The notes under the pieces are model-generated. The model had not been told where the DNA came from. It searched no databases and was given only the letters and a program-made list of their open reading frames with translations. A stretch of 5,810 bases of DNA from Comamonadaceae bacterium (GTDB taxonomy: Bacteria; Pseudomonadota; Gammaproteobacteria; Burkholderiales; Burkholderiaceae_C): the NCBI GenBank assembly GCA_027490485.1, contig JAIXYA010000018.1:1-5810 (forward strand). Reading direction: 5' to 3'. Shown piece by piece: positions 1 to 5,810 of this stretch; position 1 is the first letter of the stretch; every line of letters starts with the position of its first letter. Position numbers and translations under genes: made by a program.

Positions 1-160
1 CGGCAAACCACTCGGTACCGACAAACACCCGGCGTTCTGGCGAAATGATGTCTTGCACCGAGTAATTGACCACGGTCATGAGCGGCACGATGGCCGAGAA
101 GGCCACGCACAACAGCACCGGCAAGATGAGAAACCAGGCTTTTTGGTTGACGGGCTTCAT
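1..160 (-). CDS. glpP: Glycerol ABC transporter permease, N-terminal part (cut by window edge)
   Basis: Only the first 53 residues are visible; the gene continues past the left edge. The protein opens with MKPVNQKAWFLILPVLLCVA, a short basic cytoplasmic tail followed by a hydrophobic helix (about residues 9-31). It then reads NYSVQDIISPERR, the usual start of MalF/UgpA-type inner-membrane permeases of carbohydrate ABC importers. Such a subunit pairs with a second permease to form the translocation pore and docks on the ATPases. The ATG overlaps the stop of the preceding ATPase gene as ATGA, and an AGGAGG ribosome binding site lies 10 bases upstream, so the start is well supported. Order ATPase-ATPase-permease matches glycerol transporters of the GlpSTPQV type, and the adjacent glpR and glpK support glycerol as substrate. 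The substrate is inferred from context; a general sugar or glycerol-3-phosphate permease cannot be excluded from this fragment. Confidence 0.8.
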   Translation of the reverse strand, partial: MKPVNQKAWFLILPVLLCVAFSAIVPLMTVVNYSVQDIISPERRVFVGTEWFA

Positions 161-1245
161 GCGATCCAGGCCTCCTGCTCATAAAAGCATGTGTGACTAC
201 TTAGCACCTGCAAATACACGGTTTGACCCACTGGAGGTGTCTCGCTGTGGTTGGCCACACGCACCCGCACCACCTCACCCGCACACTGGGTGGTGAGCAA
301 GCCGCTGGTGCCTAAATCTTGCCAGCGCAGCACCTGAGCGGGCAAGCAACCCTCGGCAGGGGCGTTGCGCACAGCAATGTACTCAGGGCGTATGCCCAGC
401 TTGAGCGACTCGGTACCCGCCAGGCTGAGGCGGAGTTGATCCCCCAAAGGCAAGCGGTGCTGCCCCATCAACAGATGGTCTGCCTGCACGGTGGCGGGTA
501 AAAAATTCATACCCGGCGAGCCGATGAAGTGGCCCACAAAGGTGTGGGCGGGTCGCTCGAACAAGGCCTCGGCGCTGCCCACCTGCACCGCACGGCCACG
601 GGTCATGACCACCACCTCTTGCGCAAACGTCAGCGCTTCGACTTGGTCGTGGGTAACGTAAATCAGGGTGTGTTTGAACTCTTGATGCACTTGTTTGAGC
701 TTGCGGCGCAGCTGCCATTTCAGGTGCGGGTCGATGACGGTGAGCGGCTCGTCAAACAAAATCGCCGCCACATCGGGCCTGACCAAGCCCCGCCCAAGCG
801 AGATTTTTTGTTTGGCGTCAGCTGACAAACCGGCAGCACGCTGGTTGAGCTGGCCATTCAGTTCGAGCATTTCAGCGATTTGTCCTACGCGTTGGCGAAT
901 TTGCGCCTCGGGCATGCGCCGGTTGCGCAGTGGGAACGCCAAGTTATCGGCCACCGTCATGGTGTCGTAGATGACCGGGAACTGAAACACCTGGGCAATA
1001 TTGCGCTCTTGCGGTGTTTTGTCGTTGACGATGTCGCCATTGAAACGCACCTCGCCTTGCGAGGGTTTGACCAAACCCGAGATGATGTTGAGCATGGTGG
1101 TTTTGCCGCAGCCCGAGGGGCCAAGCAAAGCATACGCACCGCCTGCTTGAAAGCTCATCTTCATAGGCAGCAAGGCGTAGTCGCTGTCTTGCTGGGGGTT
1201 GGGGCCATAGGCGTGGGCCAAGTCCAAATCGATACGCGCCACCAT
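157..1245 (-). CDS. glpT: Glycerol ABC transporter ATPase, GlpT type (degenerate signature motif)
   Basis: This 362-residue protein is a MalK/UgpC-like cytoplasmic ATPase that would power substrate import. Visible motifs are a canonical Walker A GPSGCGKTT (residues 42-50), the Q-loop glutamine in VFQFP (Q88), Walker B AILFDEP (161-167, catalytic E166) and the switch histidine in VTHD (H199). The ABC signature is unusual: LSADAKQ (140-146) stands where LSGGQ is expected. After GSPGMNFLPA (242-251) comes a MalK-like C-terminal regulatory domain containing GIRPEYI (284-290). The start has a purine-rich AAGGGGGGCG just upstream, and the gene lies one base after the stop of the other ATPase. It overlaps the permease start by four bases. 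Pairing with a second, different ATPase and glp neighbours points to the GlpT subunit of a glycerol transporter, not the glycerol-3-phosphate antiporter that shares the name GlpT. Automatic annotation might call it UgpC. Substrate is inferred from context. Confidence 0.87.
   Translation of the reverse strand: MVARIDLDLAHAYGPNPQQDSDYALLPMKMSFQAGGAYALLGPSGCGKTTMLNIISGLVKPSQGEVRFNGDIVNDKTPQERNIAQVFQFPVIYDTMTVADNLAFPLRNRRMPEAQIRQRVGQIAEMLELNGQLNQRAAGLSADAKQKISLGRGLVRPDVAAILFDEPLTVIDPHLKWQLRRKLKQVHQEFKHTLIYVTHDQVEALTFAQEVVVMTRGRAVQVGSAEALFERPAHTFVGHFIGSPGMNFLPATVQADHLLMGQHRLPLGDQLRLSLAGTESLKLGIRPEYIAVRNAPAEGCLPAQVLRWQDLGTSGLLTTQCAGEVVRVRVANHSETPPVGQTVYLQVLSSHTCFYEQEAWIA
171..176 (-). promoter_or_regulatory. 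Ribosome binding site of the permease gene
   Basis: Read on the minus strand this is a perfect AGGAGG, 10 bases before the permease ATG and inside the last codons of the upstream ATPase gene. It fixes the permease start and suggests re-initiation or coupled translation across the ATGA overlap. Confidence 0.65.
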
Positions 1246-1246
1246 C

Positions 1247-2326
1247 TCAACGCCCCCCTTGGTGCAAATGCGCAGGGGCGCTCAGCAAAGCGCCAGCCGC
1301 ATCGAACACATAGGCGTCTTGCGGGTGGACATACACCGCCAAACTTGAACCAATGTCAAACACATGCACACCGGTTTTTTGCATGACCAGCTCCAAACCG
1401 GCGCAGTCCAAATGCACAAAGGTATCGGTGCCGGAAATTTCTGCCAACTGCACCCGCCCGACCAATCCCACATCACCGTCGCGCTGCTCGGTGCGCAGCG
1501 CTGAGGCACGCACACCCAGCTGTACACGGCCATGGCTGGCATCGACTTGCGGCAAAAGAATGGGGCAGACGTTGTCAAGCATCCAGCCGGTGGCCTGTTG
1601 ATGGGCGTTCAGCACATTGATGGGCGGGTCGCTGAAAGCACGGGCCACGTCCAGCGATTGCGGTTGTCGGAACACCTCTAAGGTGGGGCCGTATTGCAGC
1701 ACCCGCCCTTCTTTGAGAACCGCGGTATGGCCGCCCAACAGCAAGGCCTCGCTGGGCTCGGTGGTGGCATAGACCACCGTGCCTTCTCCCGCCTCAAACA
1801 ACTGGGTGAGGTCCTCGCGCAGTTCTTCGCGCAGCTTGTAGTCCAAGTTGACCAAAGGCTCGTCCAAAAACATGAAAGGGGCCCGTTTGGCCAAAGCCCT
1901 CGCCAAGGCCACGCGCTGTTGCTGGCCGCCTGAGAGCTCGGCCGGCAAGCGTTTGAGAAACGGATCGATACGCAGCCGCTTGGCCAAGGCCTGCACCTGT
2001 GCGTCAATGTCTTTGTCGTTGCGCAAGCGCAGGGGCGAGGCGATGTTGTCGTACACCGTCATAGAAGGGTAGTTGATGAACTGTTGGTAGACCATGGCGA
2101 CATTGCGCTCACGCACCGGCACACCGGTGACATCTTGGCCATCGACCCACACCCGCCCTGTGGTGGGCTGGTCCAAGCCAGCCATGAGGCGCATGAGGCT
2201 GGTTTTGCCGGCTTGGGTAGCACCTAAAAGCACCGTGACCGCGTTGGGCACCAAGACCATGTCCAAGGCGTGCACATGCATCTGCCCGCCGACAATTTGG
2301 CTGATCTGGTCAAGTTTCAAGGTCAT
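1247..2326 (-). CDS. glpS: Glycerol ABC transporter ATPase, GlpS type (altered Walker A and H-loop)
   Basis: This 359-residue ATPase is the first gene of the leftward operon. It keeps a textbook signature LSGGQQQR (residues 131-138), Walker B FMFLDEP (151-157, E156), Q-loop YQQF (Q81) and D-loop NLD (160-162). Its Walker A reads GATQAGKTS (35-43), with glutamine 38 where the consensus has glycine. The switch region reads YATTEPSEA (186-194), with threonine 189 where the histidine of YVTHDQxEA should be. From about residue 232 ([10 protein letters not shown]) it has the MalK-like C-terminal domain. It probably forms a heterodimer with the adjacent GlpT-type ATPase under the membrane permeases. 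The ATG at 2326 has only a weak purine-rich stretch (AAAGAAAAGAA) before it. The divergent DeoR-type regulator gene suggests control by glycerol 3-phosphate. The family assignment rests on motifs, gene order and neighbours; the glycerol substrate is not shown directly. Confidence 0.87.
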   Translation of the reverse strand: MTLKLDQISQIVGGQMHVHALDMVLVPNAVTVLLGATQAGKTSLMRLMAGLDQPTTGRVWVDGQDVTGVPVRERNVAMVYQQFINYPSMTVYDNIASPLRLRNDKDIDAQVQALAKRLRIDPFLKRLPAELSGGQQQRVALARALAKRAPFMFLDEPLVNLDYKLREELREDLTQLFEAGEGTVVYATTEPSEALLLGGHTAVLKEGRVLQYGPTLEVFRQPQSLDVARAFSDPPINVLNAHQQATGWMLDNVCPILLPQVDASHGRVQLGVRASALRTEQRDGDVGLVGRVQLAEISGTDTFVHLDCAGLELVMQKTGVHVFDIGSSLAVYVHPQDAYVFDAAGALLSAPAHLHQGGR

Positions 2327-2344
2327 GGGTGATGTTCTTTTCTT

Positions 2345-2387
2345 TTCGGATTTTTGTTCGTATTTGTTTTTATTGATTCGGTATTTT
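2345..2387. promoter_or_regulatory. Candidate GlpR operator (three TTCG-type repeats)
   Basis: Three similar units lie in the same orientation: TTCGGATTTT at 2345, TTCGTATTTG at 2357 and TTCGGTATTTT at 2377. Start-to-start spacing is 12 and 20 bases. Glycerol-type DeoR regulators are known to use operators containing TTCG or its complement CGAA, often as repeated half-sites. The cluster lies 19 to 61 bases upstream of the glpS start, where a bound repressor could block the transporter promoter. The operator function is an inference from position and repetition. Confidence 0.4.
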
Positions 2388-2394
2388 CCCTATG

Positions 2395-2422
2395 TTGGTG
2401 CCTGCTGAACATGGTTTATGGT
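2395..2422 (+). promoter_or_regulatory. Weak candidate promoter for glpR
   Basis: TTGGTG (2395-2400) and TATGGT (2417-2422) are separated by 16 bases and match the sigma-70 boxes only partly (3/6 and 4/6). A transcript from here would start near 2429 and include the ATG at 2449 but not the one at 2392. The match could easily be chance. Confidence 0.2.
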
Positions 2423-2448
2423 TGCCAGAAAGCTATTTCACACTCGCT

Positions 2449-3252
2449 ATGAACCCCAATCCGCGTCAAACCCAGTTGCTGGAATTGGTCCAAGCCCAAG
2501 GCTCGGCCTCGATTGAGTTTTTAGCAGAAACCTTCTCCGTGACCCTGCAAACGGTGCGCCGCGATGTGCAACGCTTGGCCGAGGCCGGACTGTTGTCGCG
2601 CTTTCATGGCGGTGTACGCATGCCGGGGTCGACCACCGAAAACATCGCCTACCGTCAGCGCCAAGCACTTTCATTGGATGGCAAAACCCGCATCGCCAAA
2701 GCGATCGCTGCAGCGGTACCCCATGGCTGCTCGCTGATCATAAACATTGGCACGACCATGGAAACCGTGGCACGGGAGTTGCGCCAGCACCGTGGCTTGC
2801 GCGTCATCACCAACAACCTGAATGTGGCGCAAATCTTGAGCGACAACCCCGACTGCGAGGTCATCGTCACCGGTGGCGTGGTGCGCGGGGTAGACCGCGG
2901 CATTGTGGGCGAGGCCACGGTGGACTTCATTCGCCAGTTCAAGGTGGACATTGGCCTGATTGGCATCAGCGGCATTGAGGCGGATGGCACCATGCGCGAC
3001 TTTGACTACCGCGAGGTGAAAGTGGCCAAGGCCATCATCGAGCACTCACGCCAAGTGTGGCTGGCTGCTGACCACACCAAGTTCAACCGACCCGCCATGG
3101 TGGAATTAGCGCATCTGTCGCACATTGACCGCCTGTTCACCGACGCACCGCCGCCCGACAGTTTTGCGCAGTTGCTGGAACATTCAGGCGTGGAGTGCAG
3201 CGTTGCCCAAGATGCCCCCGCTTATGAAACAACGCTCACTTTGGTGCGCTGA
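2449..3252 (+). CDS. glpR: DeoR-family glycerol-3-phosphate regulon repressor
   Basis: The 267-residue protein has the DeoR layout. An N-terminal helix-turn-helix (about residues 5-56) has recognition helix TLQTVRRDVQRL (32-43) and ends in the typical RFHGG. A ribose-isomerase-like sensor domain follows, with NIGTT (99-103), VITNN (119-123), TGGVVRG (141-147), GISGIE (172-177), MRDFDYREVKVAKAI (182-196) and DHTKF (208-212). In the family, GlpR binds DNA until glycerol 3-phosphate releases it; the location between a glycerol transporter and glycerol kinase makes that ligand likely. I chose the ATG at 2449 because MNPNPRQTQLLELVQ is how family members usually begin. An in-frame ATG at 2392 would add 19 residues unlike the family and has no ribosome binding site, though the site for 2449 is also weak. 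Divergent from glpS and 24 bases upstream of glpK. Confidence 0.9.
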   Translation: MNPNPRQTQLLELVQAQGSASIEFLAETFSVTLQTVRRDVQRLAEAGLLSRFHGGVRMPGSTTENIAYRQRQALSLDGKTRIAKAIAAAVPHGCSLIINIGTTMETVARELRQHRGLRVITNNLNVAQILSDNPDCEVIVTGGVVRGVDRGIVGEATVDFIRQFKVDIGLIGISGIEADGTMRDFDYREVKVAKAIIEHSRQVWLAADHTKFNRPAMVELAHLSHIDRLFTDAPPPDSFAQLLEHSGVECSVAQDAPAYETTLTLVR

Positions 3253-3260
3253 GTTTTTTT
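3234..3260 (+). terminator. Weak terminator-like hairpin between glpR and glpK
   Basis: GCTCAC (3234-3239) and GTGCGC (3244-3249) can pair with one T-C mismatch around a TTTG loop, spanning the last codons of glpR. Seven T residues follow at 3254-3260, four bases after the stem. The stem is short and imperfect, so it could act as a leaky terminator or attenuator that lowers glpK relative to glpR, or be chance. Confidence 0.25.
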
Positions 3261-3276
3261 CAACACTGGCCCGACC

Positions 3277-4758
3277 ATGTCCTATTTACTCGCCCTAGAC
3301 CAAGGCACTTCCAGCTCACGCAGCATTGTTTTCAAAGAAGACGGCAGTGTTTTGGCGTCCGTCCAACAAGAGTTTCGGCAAATCTACCCCCAGCCCGGCT
3401 GGGTAGAACATGACCCCCAAGAAATCTGGTCCAGCCAGCTCGCCACCGCACGGCAAGTCTTGCAACAAGCGGGGCTGGGTGCCAACCAAATCGCCTCCAT
3501 GGGCATCACCAACCAACGCGAAACCACGGTGGTGTGGCGGCGCGACACCGGCCAAGCCATTTACAACGCCATCGTCTGGCAAGACCGCCGCGCCGAACCC
3601 GAGTGTTTGCGTTTGCGCGAAGCAGGGTTTGCGCCCTTGGTGCAGCAAAAAACCGGCTTGCTGATAGATGCTTATTTTTCGACCACCAAATTGCAGTGGA
3701 TTTTGGACAACGTGCCCAACGCCCGTGCCATGGCGGAGGCCGGGCAACTGGCCTTTGGCACGGTGGACAGTTGGCTGATGTGGCAACTCAGCGGCGGACG
3801 CATCCACGCCACGGACGTCAGCAATGCGGCTCGCACCATGCTCTTGAATGTGCATACCAACCGCTGGGACGATGAGCTGTTGGCACTTTTTCGCATTCCT
3901 GCGTCTGTGCTGCCCGAGGTGCATCCTTCTGCCAGTGACTTTGGCTACACCCAAGCGCAGTGGCTGGGCCATGAACTGCAGATTGGCGGCGTGGCCGGTG
4001 ACCAGCAAAGCGCCTTGTTTGGCCAAGCCTGCTTTCAAGCCGGTCAAGCCAAAAACACCTATGGCACCGGCTGCTTCATGCTGATGCATACCGGCGGTGA
4101 ATTTCAAACCAGCCACAACGGCTTGATCACCACCAGCGCCGCCCAAGCCGACAGCACCCCTGCGTTTGCGCTGGAGGGCAGTGTGTTCATTGGCGGTGCG
4201 GTGGTGCAGTGGTTGCGTGACGGGCTGCGCGCCTTTGACAAAAGCGCCGATGTGCAGGCACTGGCCGAGAGCGTGCCCGACTCGGGTGGCGTGGTGCTGG
4301 TGCCCGCCTTCACCGGCTTAGGTGCGCCGTATTGGCAAGCCGATGCACGTGGGGCGATGGTGGGTTTGTCGCGTGGCACCACCATGGCGCACATTGCACG
4401 GGCGGCGCTGGAGAGCATCGCCTTCCAAAGCACGGCTTTGCTGCAAGCCATGAACCGTGATGCCAGCCAAGCAGTCACCGAGTTACGGGTCGATGGCGGC
4501 GCTTGTGTCAACGATTTGCTGATGCAGTTCCAAGCCGATTTGCTGGGTATTCCGGTGCTGCGCCCAGCGGTGGTGGAAACCACGGCCTTGGGCGCAGCTT
4601 ATTTGGCTGGCTTGAGTTCGGGCATCTACCTCAGCACCGCCGAGTTGTCACGCCAGTGGCGGATTGAGCGCTGCTTTGAGCCGCAGATGTCGCGTGACCA
4701 AGCGCAGGCTTTGATGGCAGGGTGGGAAAAAGCGGTCAGGCAAACAGTGGCAAACTGA
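3277..4758 (+). CDS. glpK: Glycerol kinase
   Basis: This 493-residue FGGY-family kinase phosphorylates glycerol with ATP to sn-glycerol 3-phosphate in the cytoplasm, trapping imported glycerol. The length is close to the usual ~500. Residues visible include the N-terminal phosphate-binding DQGTSSSR (8-15), the glycerol-contacting R81-E82, W101 and Y133 (in YFSTTK), the catalytic base D242 in GVAGDQQSALFGQ, NTYGTGCFM (260-268) and VDGG (405-408). The FGGY signatures YFSTTKLQWILDN (133-145) and the GLSRGTTMAHIARAALE stretch (363-379) are both recognisable. The C-terminus reads CFEPQMSRDQAQ (466-477) and lacks the ETTERNY-like segment that binds EIIA-Glc in the E. coli enzyme, so that control is probably absent. 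There is no clear Shine-Dalgarno before the ATG, and a T-run lies just upstream. It follows glpR by 24 bases, and proC follows after four bases. Confidence 0.97.
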   Translation: MSYLLALDQGTSSSRSIVFKEDGSVLASVQQEFRQIYPQPGWVEHDPQEIWSSQLATARQVLQQAGLGANQIASMGITNQRETTVVWRRDTGQAIYNAIVWQDRRAEPECLRLREAGFAPLVQQKTGLLIDAYFSTTKLQWILDNVPNARAMAEAGQLAFGTVDSWLMWQLSGGRIHATDVSNAARTMLLNVHTNRWDDELLALFRIPASVLPEVHPSASDFGYTQAQWLGHELQIGGVAGDQQSALFGQACFQAGQAKNTYGTGCFMLMHTGGEFQTSHNGLITTSAAQADSTPAFALEGSVFIGGAVVQWLRDGLRAFDKSADVQALAESVPDSGGVVLVPAFTGLGAPYWQADARGAMVGLSRGTTMAHIARAALESIAFQSTALLQAMNRDASQAVTELRVDGGACVNDLLMQFQADLLGIPVLRPAVVETTALGAAYLAGLSSGIYLSTAELSRQWRIERCFEPQMSRDQAQALMAGWEKAVRQTVAN

Positions 4759-4762
4759 GGGC

Positions 4763-5593
4763 ATGACCTCGCTTTCTTCTCTTTTGCTGCCCATGGCCTT
4801 TATCGGCGGGGGCAATATGGCCAGCGCCCTGATCGGTGGACTGGTCAAAAACGGCACACCCGCGTCAGCTATTCATGTGGTGGAGCCGCTCGAAGCCACC
4901 CGCCAAGCTTTGCAGTCGCAACACGGTGTGCGTACCATCGCCGCTGCCGATGCTTCGTTGAACAACTGCGCTCTGGTGGTGTGGGCGGTCAAGCCGCAGG
5001 TATTCAAAGAAGCAGCCTTGCTCACCCAAGCCCATATACCCAAGGCTTTGCACCTCAGTGTGGCCGCAGGCATAGGCAGCGACAGCATCGCTGCATGGCT
5101 GCACACCGAGCGGGTGGTACGTGCCATGCCCAACACACCCGCATTGGTAGGTTTGGGGCAAACCGGTTTGTTTGCCCGCAGCGCCGTCAGCCCTGAAGAA
5201 CAACAAGCCATCAGCGACATGTTGGGCTTGGTGGGTGAATCGCTGTGGGTAAAAGAAGAAGCTTTGCTTGATGCGGTCACCGCCGTGTCGGGGTCCGGAC
5301 CGGCCTATGTGTTTTATTTTCTAGAAGCCATGGTGGATGCCGGTGTGCATATGGGCCTAACACCTGAGCAAGCGCATCAACTGGCGGTGGGCACCCTGGT
5401 GGGTGCAGCAGAACTGGCACGAAGCAGCAGCGACACACCCGCAGTTCTGCGCGAAAGGGTGACGTCCAAAGGCGGCACCACCTACGCTGCGTTGACGGTG
5501 ATGCAAGACAAAGGTATCCATGCCAGCTTGGTGGAGGCCATGCAAGCCGCACGAGCCAGAGCACAAAGTCTGGGAAAAGAGTTGGGCGGCTAA
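4763..5593 (+). CDS. proC: Pyrroline-5-carboxylate reductase
   Basis: The 276-residue protein reduces 1-pyrroline-5-carboxylate to L-proline with NAD(P)H, the last step of proline synthesis. It shows the Rossmann motif FIGGGNMASALIGG (13-26), VKPQ (76-79), RAMPNTPA (120-127), the family signature VTAVSGSGPAYVF (172-184) and ERVTSKGGTT (231-240) in the C-terminal dimerisation domain. Length matches the family. Start choice is uncertain. The ATG at 4763 has an AGGG only one base away, closer than ideal. An in-frame ATG at 4793 would give MAFIGGGNMA, nearer the usual N-terminus, but has no ribosome binding site. The gene begins four bases after the glpK stop, so read-through or translational coupling from the glycerol genes is plausible, although the pathways are unrelated. 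It ends one base from the stop of convergent ubiA. Confidence 0.96.
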   Translation: MTSLSSLLLPMAFIGGGNMASALIGGLVKNGTPASAIHVVEPLEATRQALQSQHGVRTIAAADASLNNCALVVWAVKPQVFKEAALLTQAHIPKALHLSVAAGIGSDSIAAWLHTERVVRAMPNTPALVGLGQTGLFARSAVSPEEQQAISDMLGLVGESLWVKEEALLDAVTAVSGSGPAYVFYFLEAMVDAGVHMGLTPEQAHQLAVGTLVGAAELARSSSDTPAVLRERVTSKGGTTYAALTVMQDKGIHASLVEAMQAARARAQSLGKELGG

Positions 5594-5594
5594 A

Positions 5595-5810
5595 TCAATA
5601 CAAGCTGAAAGCCACACCGGCAAACACGGTGGCGCCCAACCAATGGTTCATGCGAAAGGCTTTGAAACAGCCTTCGCGTTCACGTTTGTAAATCATGCCG
5701 AAATGCCACAGGGCTTGAAAAGCGGCAATTTCCATGGCAAACCACAGCGGCCATCCCAGGCCAAAGCTTTGCAACAACACCAAGCTGCCCATCAGGTACA
5801 CCGCATAAAA
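5595..5810 (-). CDS. ubiA: 4-hydroxybenzoate polyprenyltransferase, C-terminal end (cut by window edge)
   Basis: Only the last 71 residues are present; the reading frame is open through the right edge and the true start lies outside. The fragment contains hydrophobic helices around VYLMGSLVLLQSFGLG and PLWFAMEIAAFQALWHFG, then MIYKREREGCFKAFRMNHW and a last hydrophobic stretch ending AFSLY. The RERE-CFKAFR-N-W-G pattern is characteristic of the C-terminus of proteobacterial UbiA. This inner-membrane prenyltransferase attaches the polyprenyl tail to 4-hydroxybenzoate in ubiquinone synthesis. The catalytic aspartate-rich motifs are in the part not shown, so the call rests on the C-terminal pattern alone. 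A related UbiA-superfamily prenyltransferase is less likely. The TGA at 5595-5597 is one base from the proC stop, so the two genes converge tail to tail. Confidence 0.85.
   Translation of the reverse strand, partial: FYAVYLMGSLVLLQSFGLGWPLWFAMEIAAFQALWHFGMIYKREREGCFKAFRMNHWLGATVFAGVAFSLY
5652..5677. terminator. Hairpin in the proC/ubiA convergent end, possible terminator
   Basis: GCGAAAGGCT (5652-5661) pairs with AGCCTTCGC (5669-5677) apart from one bulged A, around a 7-base loop. It lies about 60 bases past the proC stop, inside the ubiA coding end. A strong T-run is missing in both directions (GTTCACGTTTG follows on the plus strand), so it is at best a weak intrinsic terminator for proC. 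It also encodes the conserved CFKAFR segment of UbiA, which may explain the pairing by chance. Confidence 0.25.

Larger units (their letters stand above)
2327..2448. promoter_or_regulatory. Divergent control region between glpS and glpR
   Basis: This 122-base gap separates the leftward transporter operon from the rightward glpR-glpK unit and must contain promoters for both unless transcription enters from outside. The half next to glpS (about 2335-2395) is strikingly T-rich on the plus strand, unlike the GC-rich flanking genes. It includes the TTCG repeats listed separately. I see no strong sigma-70 promoter in either direction. The shared region fits coordinated repression of both sides by GlpR, which is an inference. 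Confidence 0.65.

Noticed and set aside
880..1386. 168-codon plus-strand open frame across the glpT/glpS junction
   Set aside because: It is antisense to two well-supported ATPase genes, and its translation has no motifs and a composition typical of a shadow frame.
157..2326. Possibility that the two ATPases are a tandem duplication
   Set aside because: They share the MalK-type fold but differ throughout, with opposite motif losses and little shared sequence beyond core motifs. They are long-diverged paralogues, not a recent duplication.
2327..2395. T-rich stretch considered as a terminator or small RNA gene
   Set aside because: No stem precedes the T tracts on either strand, and the position between divergent starts favours a promoter/operator region.
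2392..2412. ATGTT...AACAT inverted repeat resembling the outer half-sites of the E. coli GlpR operator
   Set aside because: The arms are only five bases and are 11 bases apart instead of 8, and the inner CG pairs are missing. It is weaker than the TTCG repeats and could be chance.
2392..2448. Upstream ATG extending GlpR by 19 residues
   Set aside because: The added segment MLVPAEHGLWLPESYFTLA does not resemble DeoR N-termini and has no ribosome binding site; it would also use up part of the divergent control region.
3316..4146. 276-codon open frame on the minus strand opposite glpK
   Set aside because: It lies entirely inside glpK, which has all its catalytic motifs. The antisense translation is low-complexity (rich in Gly, His, Gln) with no recognisable domain, as expected from codon bias in GC-rich DNA.
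4104..4583. 159-codon minus-strand frame antisense to the glpK 3' half
   Set aside because: The translation is Ser/Ala/Thr-rich with no family resemblance, fully inside a conserved gene.

Overview
The window looks like chromosomal DNA from a betaproteobacterium of the Burkholderiales, most likely the Comamonadaceae (Limnohabitans/Rhodoferax-like). This is an inference from protein style, moderately high GC, and the combination of a glycerol ABC transporter with glpR, glpK, proC and ubiA. No search was run. The sequence is densely coding, and I see no mobile element, CRISPR array, tRNA or rRNA.

Layout. On the minus strand, positions 1-2326 carry the start of a probable glycerol-uptake ABC transporter operon, transcribed leftwards: ATPase glpS, ATPase glpT, then the first 53 codons of a membrane permease (glpP). 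The genes are packed with a 1-base gap and a 4-base ATGA overlap. A 122-base divergent intergenic region (2327-2448) follows. It is AT-rich on the glpS side and holds three TTCG-type repeats that could be GlpR operator units. On the plus strand come glpR (DeoR-family repressor), glpK (glycerol kinase) and proC (pyrroline-5-carboxylate reductase), with 24-base and 4-base gaps. The right edge is the C-terminal end of ubiA on the minus strand, converging on proC with one base between the stop codons.

How it fits together. The transporter would import glycerol at the cost of ATP. GlpK would trap it as sn-glycerol 3-phosphate, and GlpR would sense that product and control both divergent units. proC (proline synthesis) and ubiA (ubiquinone synthesis) are housekeeping genes, although proC sits close enough to glpK to be co-transcribed.

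The most notable signal is in the two ATPases. Their degenerate motifs are complementary, so the heterodimer should have one canonical and one degenerate ATP site. As I recall, this belongs to the known GlpST-type family and is not a new system. I found no convincing evidence of a previously undescribed system here.
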